Assembly: GCF_005484965.1 (NCBI RefSeq)
Contig: NZ_CP034036.1
Coordinates: forward strand, 4,278,001-4,342,000
Reading direction: 5' to 3'
Source of the DNA: Brenneria nigrifluens DSM 30175 = ATCC 13028
GTDB taxonomy: Bacteria > Pseudomonadota > Gammaproteobacteria > Enterobacterales > Enterobacteriaceae
Length of the DNA: 64,000 nt
The notes under the pieces are model-generated. The model ran no database searches, was not told the DNA's origin, and worked only from the letters and a program-made list of their open reading frames with translations. Made by a program: the position numbers and the translations under genes. Positions 34,730-44,263 of this stretch are shown here, piece after piece; position 1 is the first letter of the stretch; each line of letters opens with the position of its first letter.

Positions 34730-37585
34730 TTACAGCGCGGCGATGGTGGCCTGCTGTTCGAGCAATTTCGCTTTTGCTGCCGCATAACCGTCGAGCTTTT
34801 CACGCTCTTTCGCCACCACGGCTTGCGGCGCGCGCGCCACAAAACCTTCGTTGGACAGCTTGCTTTCGATGCGGCCGATTTCAGTTTCGATTCTGGCCAC
34901 TTCTTTTGCCAGACGCTCCAGCTCCGCCGCTTTGTCAATCAACCCCGCCATCGGGATCAAAAGCTCGGCGCCTTCCACCAGCTTGGTCACCGACACCGGA
35001 CCTTTATCGCCCGCCGGCAACAGCGTAATGCTTGCCAGACGCGCCAGCGTCTGAATAAAACCGCGGTTCTCCTCCACCCGGCGCGTCGCCTCGGCGCTGG
35101 CGCCGCGTAACAGCAGCTCCAGCGGTTTCCCCGGCGCGATATTCATTTCCGCACGGATATTACGCACGGCGATAATCGCCTGTTTGATCCATTCCAGATC
35201 GTTCAGCGCCTGGGTATCTTCCTGCGCGGCGTCGAACTCGGGGAAAGGCTGCAACATGATGGTGTCGGCGCTAATGCCTTTCAGCGCTTTCACCCGCTGC
35301 CAGATGGTTTCGGTGATAAATGGAATGATCGGGTGCGCCAGACGCAGCAAGGCTTCCAGCACGTTCACCAGCGTATGGCGCGTACCGCGCAGCTCCGCCG
35401 CCGTTCCGCCGTTCATCACCGGCTTCGCCAGTTCCAGATACCAGTCGCAGAACTGGTTCCAGGTGAACTCATACAGAATATTGGCGGCGATATCGAAACG
35501 ATAGCTGTCCAGCGCTTCGCGGTAGGCTTTAACCGTACGGTTGAATTCGGCCAGGATCCAGCGGTCGGCCAGCGACAAGACTTTATCTGCGCCGTTAAAG
35601 CCGCAATCCTGACCTTCGGTATTCATCAGCACGAAACGGCTGGCGTTCCACAGCTTGTTACAGAAGTTGCGGTAACCTTCCAGGCGTTTCATATCCCAGT
35701 TGATATCGCGCCCGGTCGAGGCCAGCGCCGCCAGGGTAAAGCGCAGCGCGTCGGTGCCGTGCGGTTCGATGCCGTTCGGGAACTGCTTTTCGGTACGCTT
35801 GCGGATTTTTTCCGCCAGCTGCGGCTGCATCATATTGCCGGTGCGTTTTTCCAGCAGGGCTTGCAGCGAAATCCCGTCCACCATATCCAGGGGGTCGATC
35901 ACGTTGCCTTTGGACTTGGACATCTTCTGCCCTTCTTCATCACGGATCAGCCCCGTCATGTAGACCGTGTGGAACGGCACCTGCGGCTTGCCGTCTTCAT
36001 CCTTGATAAAGTGCATGGTCAGCATGATCATGCGGGCAATCCAGAAGAAGATAATGTCGAAGCCGCTGACCATCACGCTGCTCGGGTGGAAAGCTTTCAG
36101 ATCCGGCGTCTGTTCCGGCCAGCCCAGCGTGGAGAATGTCCACAGCCCGGAGGAGAACCAGGTGTCCAGTACGTCTTCGTCCTGATTCAGCGCCACGTCG
36201 TCAGCCAGATTGTTTTCGCGGCGCACTTCCGCTTCGTCGCGGCCGACGTAAACCTTGCCTTCGGCGTCGTACCAGGCCGGAATGCGGTGCCCCCACCACA
36301 GCTGGCGGGAAATACACCAGTCCTGAATGTCGCGCATCCAGCTGAAGTACATGTTTTCGTACTGCTTGGGCACAAACTGGATACGGCCGTCCTCAACCGC
36401 TTCCACCGCCGGTTTGGCCAGCACCGCCGCCCGCACGTACCACTGATCGGTCAGCATCGGCTCAATCACCACGCCGCCGCGGTCGCCGTACGGCACCGTC
36501 AGGTCGTGCGCCTTGATCTCTTCCAGCAGGCCGAGATCCTCAAAGGCCGCCACCACGGCTTTACGCGCGGCAAAGCGCTCCAGACCGCGAAACGCCGGCG
36601 GAATATCGCTGCTGTATGCGGTGCTGGCTTCGCCGTTGGTATCAAACACTTCGGCCTGCTGACGGATATCGCCGTCAAAGGTCAGAATGTTGATCATCGG
36701 TAGCTGGTGGCGTTTACCCACTTCATAGTCGTTAAAGTCGTGGGCCGGGGTGATCTTCACGCAGCCGGTGCCTTTTGCCATATCCGCGTGTTCGTCGCCG
36801 ACGATCCGGATGCGACGCCCCACCAGCGGCAGGATCACTTCCTTGCCGATCAGATCCTTATAGCGCGGATCTTCCGGGTTCACCGCCACGCCGGTATCGC
36901 CCAGCACGGTTTCCGGACGGGTGGTGGCCACCACCAGATAGTCTTTACCATCGGCGGTTTTAGCGCCGTCGGCCAGCGGGTAGCGCAGGTGCCACATGGA
37001 GCCTTTCGATTGGCGGTTTTCCACTTCCAGGTCGGAAATGGCGGTGCGCAGCTTCGGATCCCAGTTCACCAGGCGCTTGCCGCGATAAATCAGATCTTCT
37101 TTATACAGGCGGACGAACACTTCCTTCACCGCGTTGGACAGACCTTCGTCCATGGTAAAGCGCTCGCGCTCCCAGTCGACGGAGTTGCCCAGACGGCGCA
37201 TCTGGCGGGTAATGGTGCCGCCGGACTCGGCCTTCCACTGCCAGATTTTATTGATAAACCCTTCGCGGCCGTAATCATGGCGGGTTTTACCCTCTTCCGC
37301 CGCGATCTTGCGCTCCACCACCATCTGGGTGGCGATACCGGCGTGGTCGGTGCCCGCCTGCCACAGGGTGTTTTTCCCCTGCATACGCTGATAGCGGATC
37401 AGCGTATCCATAATGGTTTGCTGGAAAGCATGGCCCATATGCAAGCTGCCGGTGACGTTGGGCGGCGGGATCATGATACTGAAGCTTTCTTTGCTGGTAT
37501 CGCCGTTCGGCTTGAAATAGCCTTGTTGTTCCCAGCGCTCGTAGAGCGGCTGCTCGATATCTTGCGGGTTATATTTCGTTTCCAT
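34730..37585 (-). CDS. valS: Valyl-tRNA synthetase
   Basis: Charges tRNA-Val. Starting at METKYNPQDIEQPLYERWE gives 951 residues, the E. coli length; an in-frame TTG three codons upstream is less likely. The class I motifs are present: HMGH in PPPNVTGSLHMGHA near residue 40-53 and KMSKS in GQKMSKSKGN near 553. The large editing domain lies between, the anticodon-binding domain after it, and a C-terminal coiled coil (AAELERLAKEVARIETEIGRIE) ends the protein. Downstream of holC on the same strand, the standard pepA-holC-valS order. Confidence 0.98.
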   Translation of the reverse strand: METKYNPQDIEQPLYERWEQQGYFKPNGDTSKESFSIMIPPPNVTGSLHMGHAFQQTIMDTLIRYQRMQGKNTLWQAGTDHAGIATQMVVERKIAAEEGKTRHDYGREGFINKIWQWKAESGGTITRQMRRLGNSVDWERERFTMDEGLSNAVKEVFVRLYKEDLIYRGKRLVNWDPKLRTAISDLEVENRQSKGSMWHLRYPLADGAKTADGKDYLVVATTRPETVLGDTGVAVNPEDPRYKDLIGKEVILPLVGRRIRIVGDEHADMAKGTGCVKITPAHDFNDYEVGKRHQLPMINILTFDGDIRQQAEVFDTNGEASTAYSSDIPPAFRGLERFAARKAVVAAFEDLGLLEEIKAHDLTVPYGDRGGVVIEPMLTDQWYVRAAVLAKPAVEAVEDGRIQFVPKQYENMYFSWMRDIQDWCISRQLWWGHRIPAWYDAEGKVYVGRDEAEVRRENNLADDVALNQDEDVLDTWFSSGLWTFSTLGWPEQTPDLKAFHPSSVMVSGFDIIFFWIARMIMLTMHFIKDEDGKPQVPFHTVYMTGLIRDEEGQKMSKSKGNVIDPLDMVDGISLQALLEKRTGNMMQPQLAEKIRKRTEKQFPNGIEPHGTDALRFTLAALASTGRDINWDMKRLEGYRNFCNKLWNASRFVLMNTEGQDCGFNGADKVLSLADRWILAEFNRTVKAYREALDSYRFDIAANILYEFTWNQFCDWYLELAKPVMNGGTAAELRGTRHTLVNVLEALLRLAHPIIPFITETIWQRVKALKGISADTIMLQPFPEFDAAQEDTQALNDLEWIKQAIIAVRNIRAEMNIAPGKPLELLLRGASAEATRRVEENRGFIQTLARLASITLLPAGDKGPVSVTKLVEGAELLIPMAGLIDKAAELERLAKEVARIETEIGRIESKLSNEGFVARAPQAVVAKEREKLDGYAAAKAKLLEQQATIAAL

Positions 37586-37597
37586 TATGCTCAAAAT

Positions 37598-38047
37598 TCA
37601 GTGGGTTGGCGATTTGGCCGTGGTCAAATGAAAGCCGACGCCGCGATAGGCTTTATAACGGTCGCGCGCCAACTGTTTCAGGGATTCTTCGTAAGGGACA
37701 AAGTCTATCACTTCATGGAAAGCGGTGGCAAAATCTGCGAAATACGGCAACAGGCTGATCAGCAGATCCCGTGGGGCGTTTCCCCGCCGCTCGGGCCAGG
37801 CCAGTTCGACCGGCGCCCCCTGACGCGGCCCCTCGCCCGCCAGATTGTGCGGCACAAACGAATGGGGATCGCGCTGCCACAGCGCTTCATCCAGGCGCAC
37901 GGCCTGCTGCTCGTTTTCGCAGGCGATCAATACCCGCTTTCCCGCGCGCCAACGTTCCGCCGCCACATCGCATGCCAACGCCTCATGGGCGCTGAGCTCA
38001 CCGCTTTTGTCGTCGTGTTCGAGAAGATAGAACGTTGCGTTTTTCAT
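37598..38047 (-). CDS. holC: DNA polymerase III chi subunit
   Basis: A 149-residue clamp-loader accessory subunit that contacts single-strand binding protein and the psi subunit. N-terminus MKNATFYLLEHD matches E. coli HolC (147 residues), and the characteristic WRAGKRVLIACENEQQAVRLDEALWQ and SFVPHNLAGEG segments are present. Placed between pepA and valS as in E. coli, probably cotranscribed. Confidence 0.96.
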   Translation of the reverse strand: MKNATFYLLEHDDKSGELSAHEALACDVAAERWRAGKRVLIACENEQQAVRLDEALWQRDPHSFVPHNLAGEGPRQGAPVELAWPERRGNAPRDLLISLLPYFADFATAFHEVIDFVPYEESLKQLARDRYKAYRGVGFHLTTAKSPTH

Positions 38048-38134
38048 TATTTACACTATTGATAAGGGCCGGATATCCCGGCCCGGTATAACTGGTTTAT
38101 TCAGGCGCGGTTTACTGTGCCTGACAGATTACCA

Positions 38135-39646
38135 TCATTCCACGTCGTTCAGCCCGGCGCGATTGAGCAGAAACTGCGACAACAGCGCCACCGGACGACC
38201 GGTCGCGCCTTTGGCCTTGCCTGAACGCCACGCCGTACCGGCGATATCCAGATGCGCCCAGTTGTATTTGCGCGTAAAACGCGACAGGAAGCAACCCGCG
38301 GTAATCGCGCCGCCGGGCCGGCCGCCGATGTTGGCCATATCGGCGAAATTGGATTCCAGCTGCTCCTGGAACTCATCGGTTAACGGCAGACGCCACGCCC
38401 GATCGCCGGACTGCTCGGACGCGCCCAGCAGCTCGTGCGCCAGCGGATTATGGTTCGACATCAGCCCGGTAAGGTGGTGGCCCAGCGCAATCACGCAGGC
38501 TCCGGTCAGCGTGGCGACGTCGATAACCACGTCGGGTTCGTAACGTTCAACGTAGGTGAGCGCATCGCACAGCACCAGACGGCCTTCGGCATCGGTATTC
38601 AGCACTTCCACCGTCTGGCCGGACATGGTGGTCAGCACATCGCCCGGACGGTAGGAACGCCCGTCGACCATATTTTCACAGCCGGCCAGCACGCCGACGA
38701 TATTCAGCGGCAGCGCCAGCTCCGCCGCCATGCGCATCACGCCGTAAACCGTGGCGGCGCCGCACATATCATATTTCATTTCGTCCATGCTGTCGGCGGG
38801 CTTGATGGATACGCCGCCGGAATCAAACGTCAGCCCCTTGCCGACCAGCACAATCGGCCGGGCATCCGCCGAGGGATCGCCTTTATATTCAATGACGGAC
38901 ATTAATGATTCATTCTGCGAACCCTGGCCGACCGCCAGATAGGCGTTCATACCCAGCGTTTTCATCTGTTGCTCGCCAATCACCCGGGTAATAATGTTCT
39001 GGCTGTAGGTATCGGCCAGTTGACGCGCCTGTGACGCCAGATACGCCGCATTGCAGATATTGGGCGGCATATTGCCGAGGTCTTTCGCCGCCTTGATGCC
39101 GGCGGCGATAGCCAGGCCGTGCTGAATGGCGCGCTCGCCGCCGGTCAGCTCGCGGCGCGTCGGCACGTTGAACACCATTTTACGCAGCGGACGACGCAGC
39201 TCGACCTTATTACTCTTAAGCTGATCAAAGGTATAGAGCGACTCTTTCGCGGTTTCGACCGCCTGACGCACTTTCCAGTAGGTATTGCGGCCTTTCACGT
39301 GCAGTTCGGTCAGAAAACAGACCGCTTCCATTGAACCGGTTTCATTCAGCGAGTTGATGGTTTTCTGAATCACCTGTTTGTACTGCCGTTCGTCCAGTTC
39401 ACGCTCTTTGCCGCAGCCAATCAGCAAAATGCGTTCCGACAGGATGTTGGGTACATGGTGCAATAGCAATGATTGACCTACTTTGCCTTCCAGTTCACCG
39501 CGGCGAAGCAGCGCGCTGATATAGCCGTCGCTGATTTTATCCAGCTGTTCGGCAATCGGGGACAGGCGACGCGGTTCAAACACGCCGACGACAATGCATG
39601 CACTGCGTTGTTTTTCCGGGCTACCGCTTTTTACGCTGAACTCCAT
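38135..39646 (-). CDS. pepA: Leucyl aminopeptidase A
   Basis: A 503-residue M17 metallopeptidase that removes N-terminal amino acids. It also binds DNA, acting in carAB regulation and Xer recombination in E. coli. The metal ligands are visible in VGKGLTFDSGGVSIKP (Lys and Asp) near residue 267 and in NTDAEGRLVLCDAL near 350. Length equals the E. coli protein. AGGAGAGTACATG-type leader: GGAGAGT precedes the ATG. Divergent from lptF. Confidence 0.97.
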   Translation of the reverse strand: MEFSVKSGSPEKQRSACIVVGVFEPRRLSPIAEQLDKISDGYISALLRRGELEGKVGQSLLLHHVPNILSERILLIGCGKERELDERQYKQVIQKTINSLNETGSMEAVCFLTELHVKGRNTYWKVRQAVETAKESLYTFDQLKSNKVELRRPLRKMVFNVPTRRELTGGERAIQHGLAIAAGIKAAKDLGNMPPNICNAAYLASQARQLADTYSQNIITRVIGEQQMKTLGMNAYLAVGQGSQNESLMSVIEYKGDPSADARPIVLVGKGLTFDSGGVSIKPADSMDEMKYDMCGAATVYGVMRMAAELALPLNIVGVLAGCENMVDGRSYRPGDVLTTMSGQTVEVLNTDAEGRLVLCDALTYVERYEPDVVIDVATLTGACVIALGHHLTGLMSNHNPLAHELLGASEQSGDRAWRLPLTDEFQEQLESNFADMANIGGRPGGAITAGCFLSRFTRKYNWAHLDIAGTAWRSGKAKGATGRPVALLSQFLLNRAGLNDVE

Positions 39647-39851
39647 GTACTCTCCTGAATCTTAAAGACAAAGACGGCATCAACGGCTAGAATGTGACAC
39701 TCCGTAATACTTTCCCGCCGTTGCGTTAACATAACCTGTGTTAATCTTAACGACGTAACGAATCTGCTTCGATGACTATAAGCAGGTTCTGATACAACAG
39801 CGCCAACACAGTATGTTGTAATACAGTTTTAGCTACGAAAGGTTGCCACAA

Positions 39852-39923
39852 ATGAGTATAAATGGCGAGTTAGCGAAGAAACTATCGACTTTCCTGCAAA
39901 AAGACAAGTTTTCACAGGCGTAA
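39852..39923 (+). CDS. Possible 23-codon small ORF just before lptF
   Basis: A reading frame MSINGELAKKLSTFLQKDKF... of 23 codons starts at ATG 39852 with AAAGG nine to ten bases upstream and ends at TAA six bases before the GTG of lptF, which itself has no good ribosome site. It could be a leader that couples translation to lptF, or chance. No homologue is recognised. Confidence 0.3.
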   Translation: MSINGELAKKLSTFLQKDKFSQA

Positions 39924-39929
39924 TCAAGC

Positions 39930-41030
39930 GTGATCATCATTCGATATCTGGTACGGGAAACAATCAAAAGCCAACTGGCCATCCTTTTCATTCTGTTACT
40001 GATTTTCTTTTGCCAGAAATTAGTGCGGATACTGGGCGCCGCGGTTGACGGCGACATTCCGACAAATTTGGTTATCTCCCTGTTGGGATTGGGCGTGCCA
40101 GAGATGGCGCAGCTCATTCTGCCATTAAGTTTATTTCTTGGATTATTGATGACGTTCGGCCGCCTGTATGCTGAAAGTGAGATCACGGTGATGCACGCCT
40201 GCGGCATCGGCAAACGCGTATTGCTGAAGGCCGCCGTGGTGCTGGGACTGCTGACGGCGGCGATGGCCACCATCAATGCGCTGTGGCTCAGCCCCTGGTC
40301 GTCGCGTCATCAGGAAGAAGTTCTGGCCGAGGCGCGAGCCAATCCCGGCATGGCCACGCTGGTGGAAGGCCAGTTCCAGTCCACTCAGGGCGGCAGCTCG
40401 GTGCTGTTTGTCGGCAACGTCAGCGGCCAGACCTTTGAACACGTTTTTCTGGCGCAGCTGCGGCCCAGCGGCAACGCCCGACCTTCCGTAGTGGTGGCCG
40501 ACCGCGGACGCATCTCTCAGGACGGCGACGGTTCCCAGGTGGTGACGCTGGACAACGGTTCCCGCTATGAGGGCACCGCCCTGCTGCGTGACTTTCGCAT
40601 CACGGATTTCACCAACTATCAGGCCGTTATCGGCCATCAGTCCGTCACGCTGGATAACAGCGACGCGGAACAGATGAATATGCGTACGCTGTGGCGTTCG
40701 GACGATCACGACGCCAGAGCAGAGTTTCACTGGCGCCTGACGCTGATTCTGTCGGTGCTGATCATGGCGCTGATAGTCGTGCCGCTGAGCGTGGTCAATC
40801 CGCGCCAGGGCAGAGTCCTGAGCATGCTGCCCGCCATGCTGCTGTACCTGATTTTCTTCCTGCTGCAAAGCAGCATTCGTTCCAACGCCGGCAAAGGCAA
40901 AATCGATCCGATGATATGGACATGGTTGGTCAACCTGGCCTACCTCGGCATTGCCGTACTGCTGAACGTCTGGGATACGGTGCCGATGCGCCGGCTCCGT
41001 TCTCGTTTGATACTGAAGAGGGCGTTCTGA
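39930..41030 (+). CDS. lptF: LPS export permease LptF
   Basis: A 366-residue inner-membrane protein, equal in length to E. coli LptF, that with LptG and the ATPase LptB extracts lipopolysaccharide for transport to the outer membrane. N-terminus IIIRYLVRETIKSQLAILFILLLIFFCQKLVRILG begins the first membrane segment. A periplasmic beta-jellyroll domain lies between the first three and last three segments (about 130-265). The start is GTG. The stop overlaps the lptG ATG (TGATG). Confidence 0.97.
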   Translation: MIIIRYLVRETIKSQLAILFILLLIFFCQKLVRILGAAVDGDIPTNLVISLLGLGVPEMAQLILPLSLFLGLLMTFGRLYAESEITVMHACGIGKRVLLKAAVVLGLLTAAMATINALWLSPWSSRHQEEVLAEARANPGMATLVEGQFQSTQGGSSVLFVGNVSGQTFEHVFLAQLRPSGNARPSVVVADRGRISQDGDGSQVVTLDNGSRYEGTALLRDFRITDFTNYQAVIGHQSVTLDNSDAEQMNMRTLWRSDDHDARAEFHWRLTLILSVLIMALIVVPLSVVNPRQGRVLSMLPAMLLYLIFFLLQSSIRSNAGKGKIDPMIWTWLVNLAYLGIAVLLNVWDTVPMRRLRSRLILKRAF

Positions 41031-42100
41031 TGTTTGGCGTACTGGACCGCTATATCGGTAAAACGATTCTTACCACCATCATGATGACGCTGTTTATGCT
41101 GGTCTCCCTGTCGGGCATCATCAAATTCGTCGACCAGTTGCGCAAGGTCGGACAGGGGAACTATTCGGTATTCGGCGCCGGGCTCTACACGCTGCTCAGC
41201 GTGCCGAAAGATATCGAAATCTTCTTCCCGATGGCCGCGCTGCTCGGCGCCCTGTTGGGGCTGGGAACGTTGGCCACGCGCAGCGAACTGGTGGTGATGC
41301 AGGCATCGGGATTTACCCGACTGCAAATCGCCGGATCGGTGATGAAAACGGCGATTCCCCTGGTGCTGCTGACCATGGCGATTGGGGAATGGGTCTCGCC
41401 AAAGGGCGAACAGATGGCGCGTAACTACCGCTCCCAGATGGTTTCCGGCGGCTCGATGATCTCCACGCAAAACGGCCTGTGGGCCAAAGACGGCAACGAC
41501 TTCATCTTTATCGAGCGCGTGATCGGCGATAACGAAATTTCCGGGGTCAACATCTACCATTTCGACAAGGAAAACAAGCTGCTATCCGTGCGCTACGCGG
41601 CATCGGCTTCGTTTGAGGACGGCGTATGGAAACTCACCCAGGTGGATGAGTCCGATCTGAGCGACGGCAAACAGATCGGCGGCAGCCAAACCCTGAGCGG
41701 CGAATGGAAAACCAACCTGACGCCCGACAAACTCGGCGTGGCGGCGCTCGAACCGAATTCGCTTTCCATCCGCGGACTGCGTGACTACGCCGACTACCTC
41801 AAACAAAGCGGACAGGAAGCCAGTCGTTATCAACTGAATATGTGGAGCAAGATATTCTCCCCGATATCGGTCGCGGTGATGATGCTGATGGCGGTATCCT
41901 TCATCTTTGGCCCGCTGCGCAGCGTATCCGCCGGGACCCGCATCGTCATCGGCATCAGCTTTGGTTTCCTGTTCTATGTGCTGAATGAAATCTTCCGCCC
42001 GCTCAGCCTGGTATACGGCATACCGCCGGTATTGGGCGCCATATTGCCAAGCGCCGCGTTCCTGGTCGTCAGCGTGGTGTTGCTGCTGAAACGCCGCTAG
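41030..42100 (+). CDS. lptG: LPS export permease LptG
   Basis: A 356-residue partner of LptF with the same six-helix plus jellyroll layout. The start MFGVLDRYIGKTILTTIMMTLFMLVSLSGIIKFVDQLRKVG is the conserved N-terminus; longer in-frame starts inside lptF encode no LptG sequence. Translationally coupled to lptF by a one-base overlap. A perfect 14-bp hairpin follows the stop. Confidence 0.97.
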   Translation: MFGVLDRYIGKTILTTIMMTLFMLVSLSGIIKFVDQLRKVGQGNYSVFGAGLYTLLSVPKDIEIFFPMAALLGALLGLGTLATRSELVVMQASGFTRLQIAGSVMKTAIPLVLLTMAIGEWVSPKGEQMARNYRSQMVSGGSMISTQNGLWAKDGNDFIFIERVIGDNEISGVNIYHFDKENKLLSVRYAASASFEDGVWKLTQVDESDLSDGKQIGGSQTLSGEWKTNLTPDKLGVAALEPNSLSIRGLRDYADYLKQSGQEASRYQLNMWSKIFSPISVAVMMLMAVSFIFGPLRSVSAGTRIVIGISFGFLFYVLNEIFRPLSLVYGIPPVLGAILPSAAFLVVSVVLLLKRR

Positions 42101-42110
42101 GCCCGAACCG

Positions 42111-42148
42111 GCAAAGTCACTGAACGGTTATCGCTTCAGTGACTTTGC
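42111..42148 (+). terminator. Hairpin after lptG
   Basis: GCAAAGTCACTGAA (42111-42124) pairs perfectly with TTCAGTGACTTTGC (42135-42148); only a short T run lies in the 3' arm. Confidence 0.65.
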
Positions 42149-42264
42149 ATTGGCAGGCAGGTTGCAGCGCGGCCCGACGCCTCTCCCCCGCGTTGAAAAC
42201 GCGATAACGCCTTGTGCCAAAGATGATTTTTTCAGCACTTGACCCAACGGCGGGCGGATTAAAG

Positions 42265-42292
42265 TTGCGCGCAAGTCGGCAAACGGTATAAT
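42265..42292 (+). promoter_or_regulatory. leuX promoter
   Basis: TTGCGC at 42265-42270 and TATAAT at 42287-42292 with a 16-bp spacer, 27 bases before the tRNA. Confidence 0.6.
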
Positions 42293-42319
42293 GCACCCGT
42301 TTTCCGCATACCTCTTCGT

Positions 42320-42404
42320 GCCGAAGTGGCGAAATCGGTAGACGCAGTTGATTCAAAATCAACCGTAGAAATACGTGCCGGTTCGAGTCCGGCCTTCGGC
42401 ACCA
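42320..42404 (+). tRNA. leuX: tRNA-Leu(CAA)
   Basis: An 85-base class II tRNA with encoded CCA. Acceptor GCCGAAG pairs with CTTCGGC, the anticodon stem GTTGA/TCAAC holds loop TTCAAAA with anticodon CAA, the variable arm follows (CGTAGAAATACG), and the T-arm contains GGTTCGAGTCC. It reads UUG codons. leuX is a classic insertion site for P4-type integrative elements, and an integrase begins 219 bases downstream. Confidence 0.97.
42380..42404 (+). other. Probable left attachment site (attL) of the island
   Basis: The 3' end of leuX, from GGTTCGAGTCCGGCC to CACCA, is where P4-type integrases at leuX recombine. No second copy is seen in the window, so attR must be beyond 64000 or lost. Confidence 0.5.
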
Positions 42405-42421
42405 TTAGTACACAATCAGGT

Positions 42422-42442
42422 CACCCAAGGGTGGCTTTTTTT
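42422..42442 (+). terminator. leuX terminator
   Basis: CACC (42422-42425), loop CAAG, GGTG, then GC and seven T. Short stem but strong T-tract directly after the tRNA. Confidence 0.5.
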
Positions 42443-42622
42443 GTGTCCATAATCTTCCACTGAGTTCCATAGTCGTCTGTTAAATAAAGAAAATATTTCA
42501 CTCCTTTCTGACTCGTCGATTTCTCCCTCTTCCATACTGGTCGTTTTTCATCCATTGACATCCGGTCCATTTGGGGGCTTTAATGGGGGCTCTTTCGGTT
42601 CGATTTACACGAGGCCCCCAAA

Positions 42623-43867
42623 ATGCCTTTATCAGATCGCGCTGCCCACAACGCCAAACCGCTCGAAAAACCCTACAAGCTCAGCGATGCCCACGGTCTA
42701 TATCTGCTGGTAAAACCGGCCGGGTCGAAATTATGGCAGCTTAAATATCGCTACCAGGGTAAAGAAAAAAAACTCTCCTTCGGCGCTTATCCGCTTATTG
42801 GTTTAGCCAAGGCCCGTGAACTGCGCGAAAAAGCCCGCGTTTTACTGGCAGATGGCCTCGATCCCGCCGAAAAGCGCAAAGAAGAAAAGCTGGCCAATGC
42901 GCCGGCGAATACCTTTGCCTCGGTGGCCCGCGACTGGCATGCCAGCAACCAACGCTGGTCGGTGGACCATGCCGCCAGAGTGATGCATTACCTTGAGGTC
43001 TACCTCTTCCCGGCCCTGGGCGATCGCGATATTACCGAGTTGAAAATACGTGATTTACTGGAGCCGTTAAAAGCGGTAGAGGCGACCGGGAAACTGGATG
43101 TGGCCTCCCGGTTACAACAGCGGGTCACCGGCGTAATGCGCTACGCCATGCAGAACGGCTTGATTGACTATAACCCTGCCCAGGATTTGGTCGGCGCGAT
43201 TGCCACCCGCAAGGCAAATCATCATCCCGCATTGCAGTTGGAACAATTGCCGGATTTCTTAGAACGTCTGGATGATTATGGCGGCAGGAAATTAACGAGG
43301 CTGGCGGTGCAATTGGCGCTGGTGATCTTTATCCGCTCCAGCGAACTACGTTTTGCCCGCTGGCAGGAAATTGACCTGAAACGGGCGATGTGGACCCTGC
43401 CGGCAGAACGCGAGCCTATTGAGGGGGTGAAGTTCTCCCAGCGCGGTTCTAAGATGCATACGCCGCACCTGGTGCCGTTGTCACGCCAGGCGGTGGTATT
43501 GCTTAAGCGGATTAGGGCGCTATGCGGTGATAACCAGACGCTGGTATTCCCGGGCGACCATGATCCTAAAAAGCCGATGAGTGAAAACACCGTTAATAAG
43601 GCGCTGCGGACCATGGGATACGATACCAAGACCGAAGTATGTGGGCATGGCTTTCGCACCATGGCCTGTAGCGCGTTGGTGGAGTCGGGCCTGTGGTCAC
43701 GGGATGCGGTGGAGCGGCAGATGAGCCACCAGGAGCGCAGCGGGGTCAGGGCGGCTTATATCCATCGGGCCGAGCATATTGAAGAGCGTAAGCTGATGGT
43801 GCAATGGTGGGCGGATTATCTGGATGCGAATAGGGAGGGGTACGTGGTGCCGTATGAGTTTAAATAA
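42623..43867 (+). CDS. P4-type tyrosine integrase
   Basis: A 414-residue site-specific recombinase. N-terminal DUF4102-type arm-binding domain (KPYKLSDAHGLYLLVKPAGSKLWQLKYRYQGKEKKLSFGAYP), a SAM-like core-binding domain (about 105-190) and the catalytic domain with the Arg in FIRSSELRFARW near 238, His-x-x-Arg in CGHGFRTMA near 345, and the Tyr in SGVRAAYIHRAEH near 378. GAGG lies eight bases before the ATG. Its position beside leuX makes it the integrase that inserted the island and would excise it. Confidence 0.96.
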   Translation: MPLSDRAAHNAKPLEKPYKLSDAHGLYLLVKPAGSKLWQLKYRYQGKEKKLSFGAYPLIGLAKARELREKARVLLADGLDPAEKRKEEKLANAPANTFASVARDWHASNQRWSVDHAARVMHYLEVYLFPALGDRDITELKIRDLLEPLKAVEATGKLDVASRLQQRVTGVMRYAMQNGLIDYNPAQDLVGAIATRKANHHPALQLEQLPDFLERLDDYGGRKLTRLAVQLALVIFIRSSELRFARWQEIDLKRAMWTLPAEREPIEGVKFSQRGSKMHTPHLVPLSRQAVVLLKRIRALCGDNQTLVFPGDHDPKKPMSENTVNKALRTMGYDTKTEVCGHGFRTMACSALVESGLWSRDAVERQMSHQERSGVRAAYIHRAEHIEERKLMVQWWADYLDANREGYVVPYEFK

Positions 43868-44263
43868 ACTCACAATGGGCTGCCCCAAGGTGCTCGAGCA
43901 CTTCAGGCTTTAAGTTTAAAGACATTTCCCTAAGCCGGCATAGGTGTATGGAACATCAGGGGGCTGATACAGTGCAAATGCATTCTGTTACTCGGTGTAA
44001 CGGGACTTTTCCATCGGCATCGCCCCGTCAACGGAATGGTTTTATCATGCCGGATTTCCAGTTTTGGCTGTATCAGGATATTGGGGTAGGGCCACGACTC
44101 CACTATTGGGGGTTAACAAATCACGCTATGATACGCGAAACTGCTGGTGATAACTTTATGACAATACACATTTTGCCTTTGCTATCGACAATTGTGATTT
44201 TTTTCCACCACAGTGGCAAAATAGCCGTAATTGACAGTTATACCTCTGGAGCATTTCAACATT
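43868..44263. other. Gap between integrase and TIR gene
   Basis: No gene that can be supported. It contains one arm (43950-43971) of an inverted repeat whose partner is at 47118-47139, and an AT-rich stretch (about 44100-44260) that should hold the TIR gene promoter. Confidence 0.6.
43950..43971 (+). repeat. 22-bp inverted repeat, arm 1
   Basis: Core CATCAGGGGGCT; matches the reverse complement of 47118-47139 at 20 of 22 positions. Confidence 0.7.

Noticed and set aside
35333..38062. Long plus-strand open frames opposite valS and holC
   Set aside because: Low-complexity His/Gln/Arg-rich translations that mirror the conserved valS and holC coding sequence.
40691..41029. N-terminal extension of LptG inside lptF
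   Set aside because: The extension is out-of-frame lptF sequence; LptG proteins begin at the ATG that overlaps the lptF stop.
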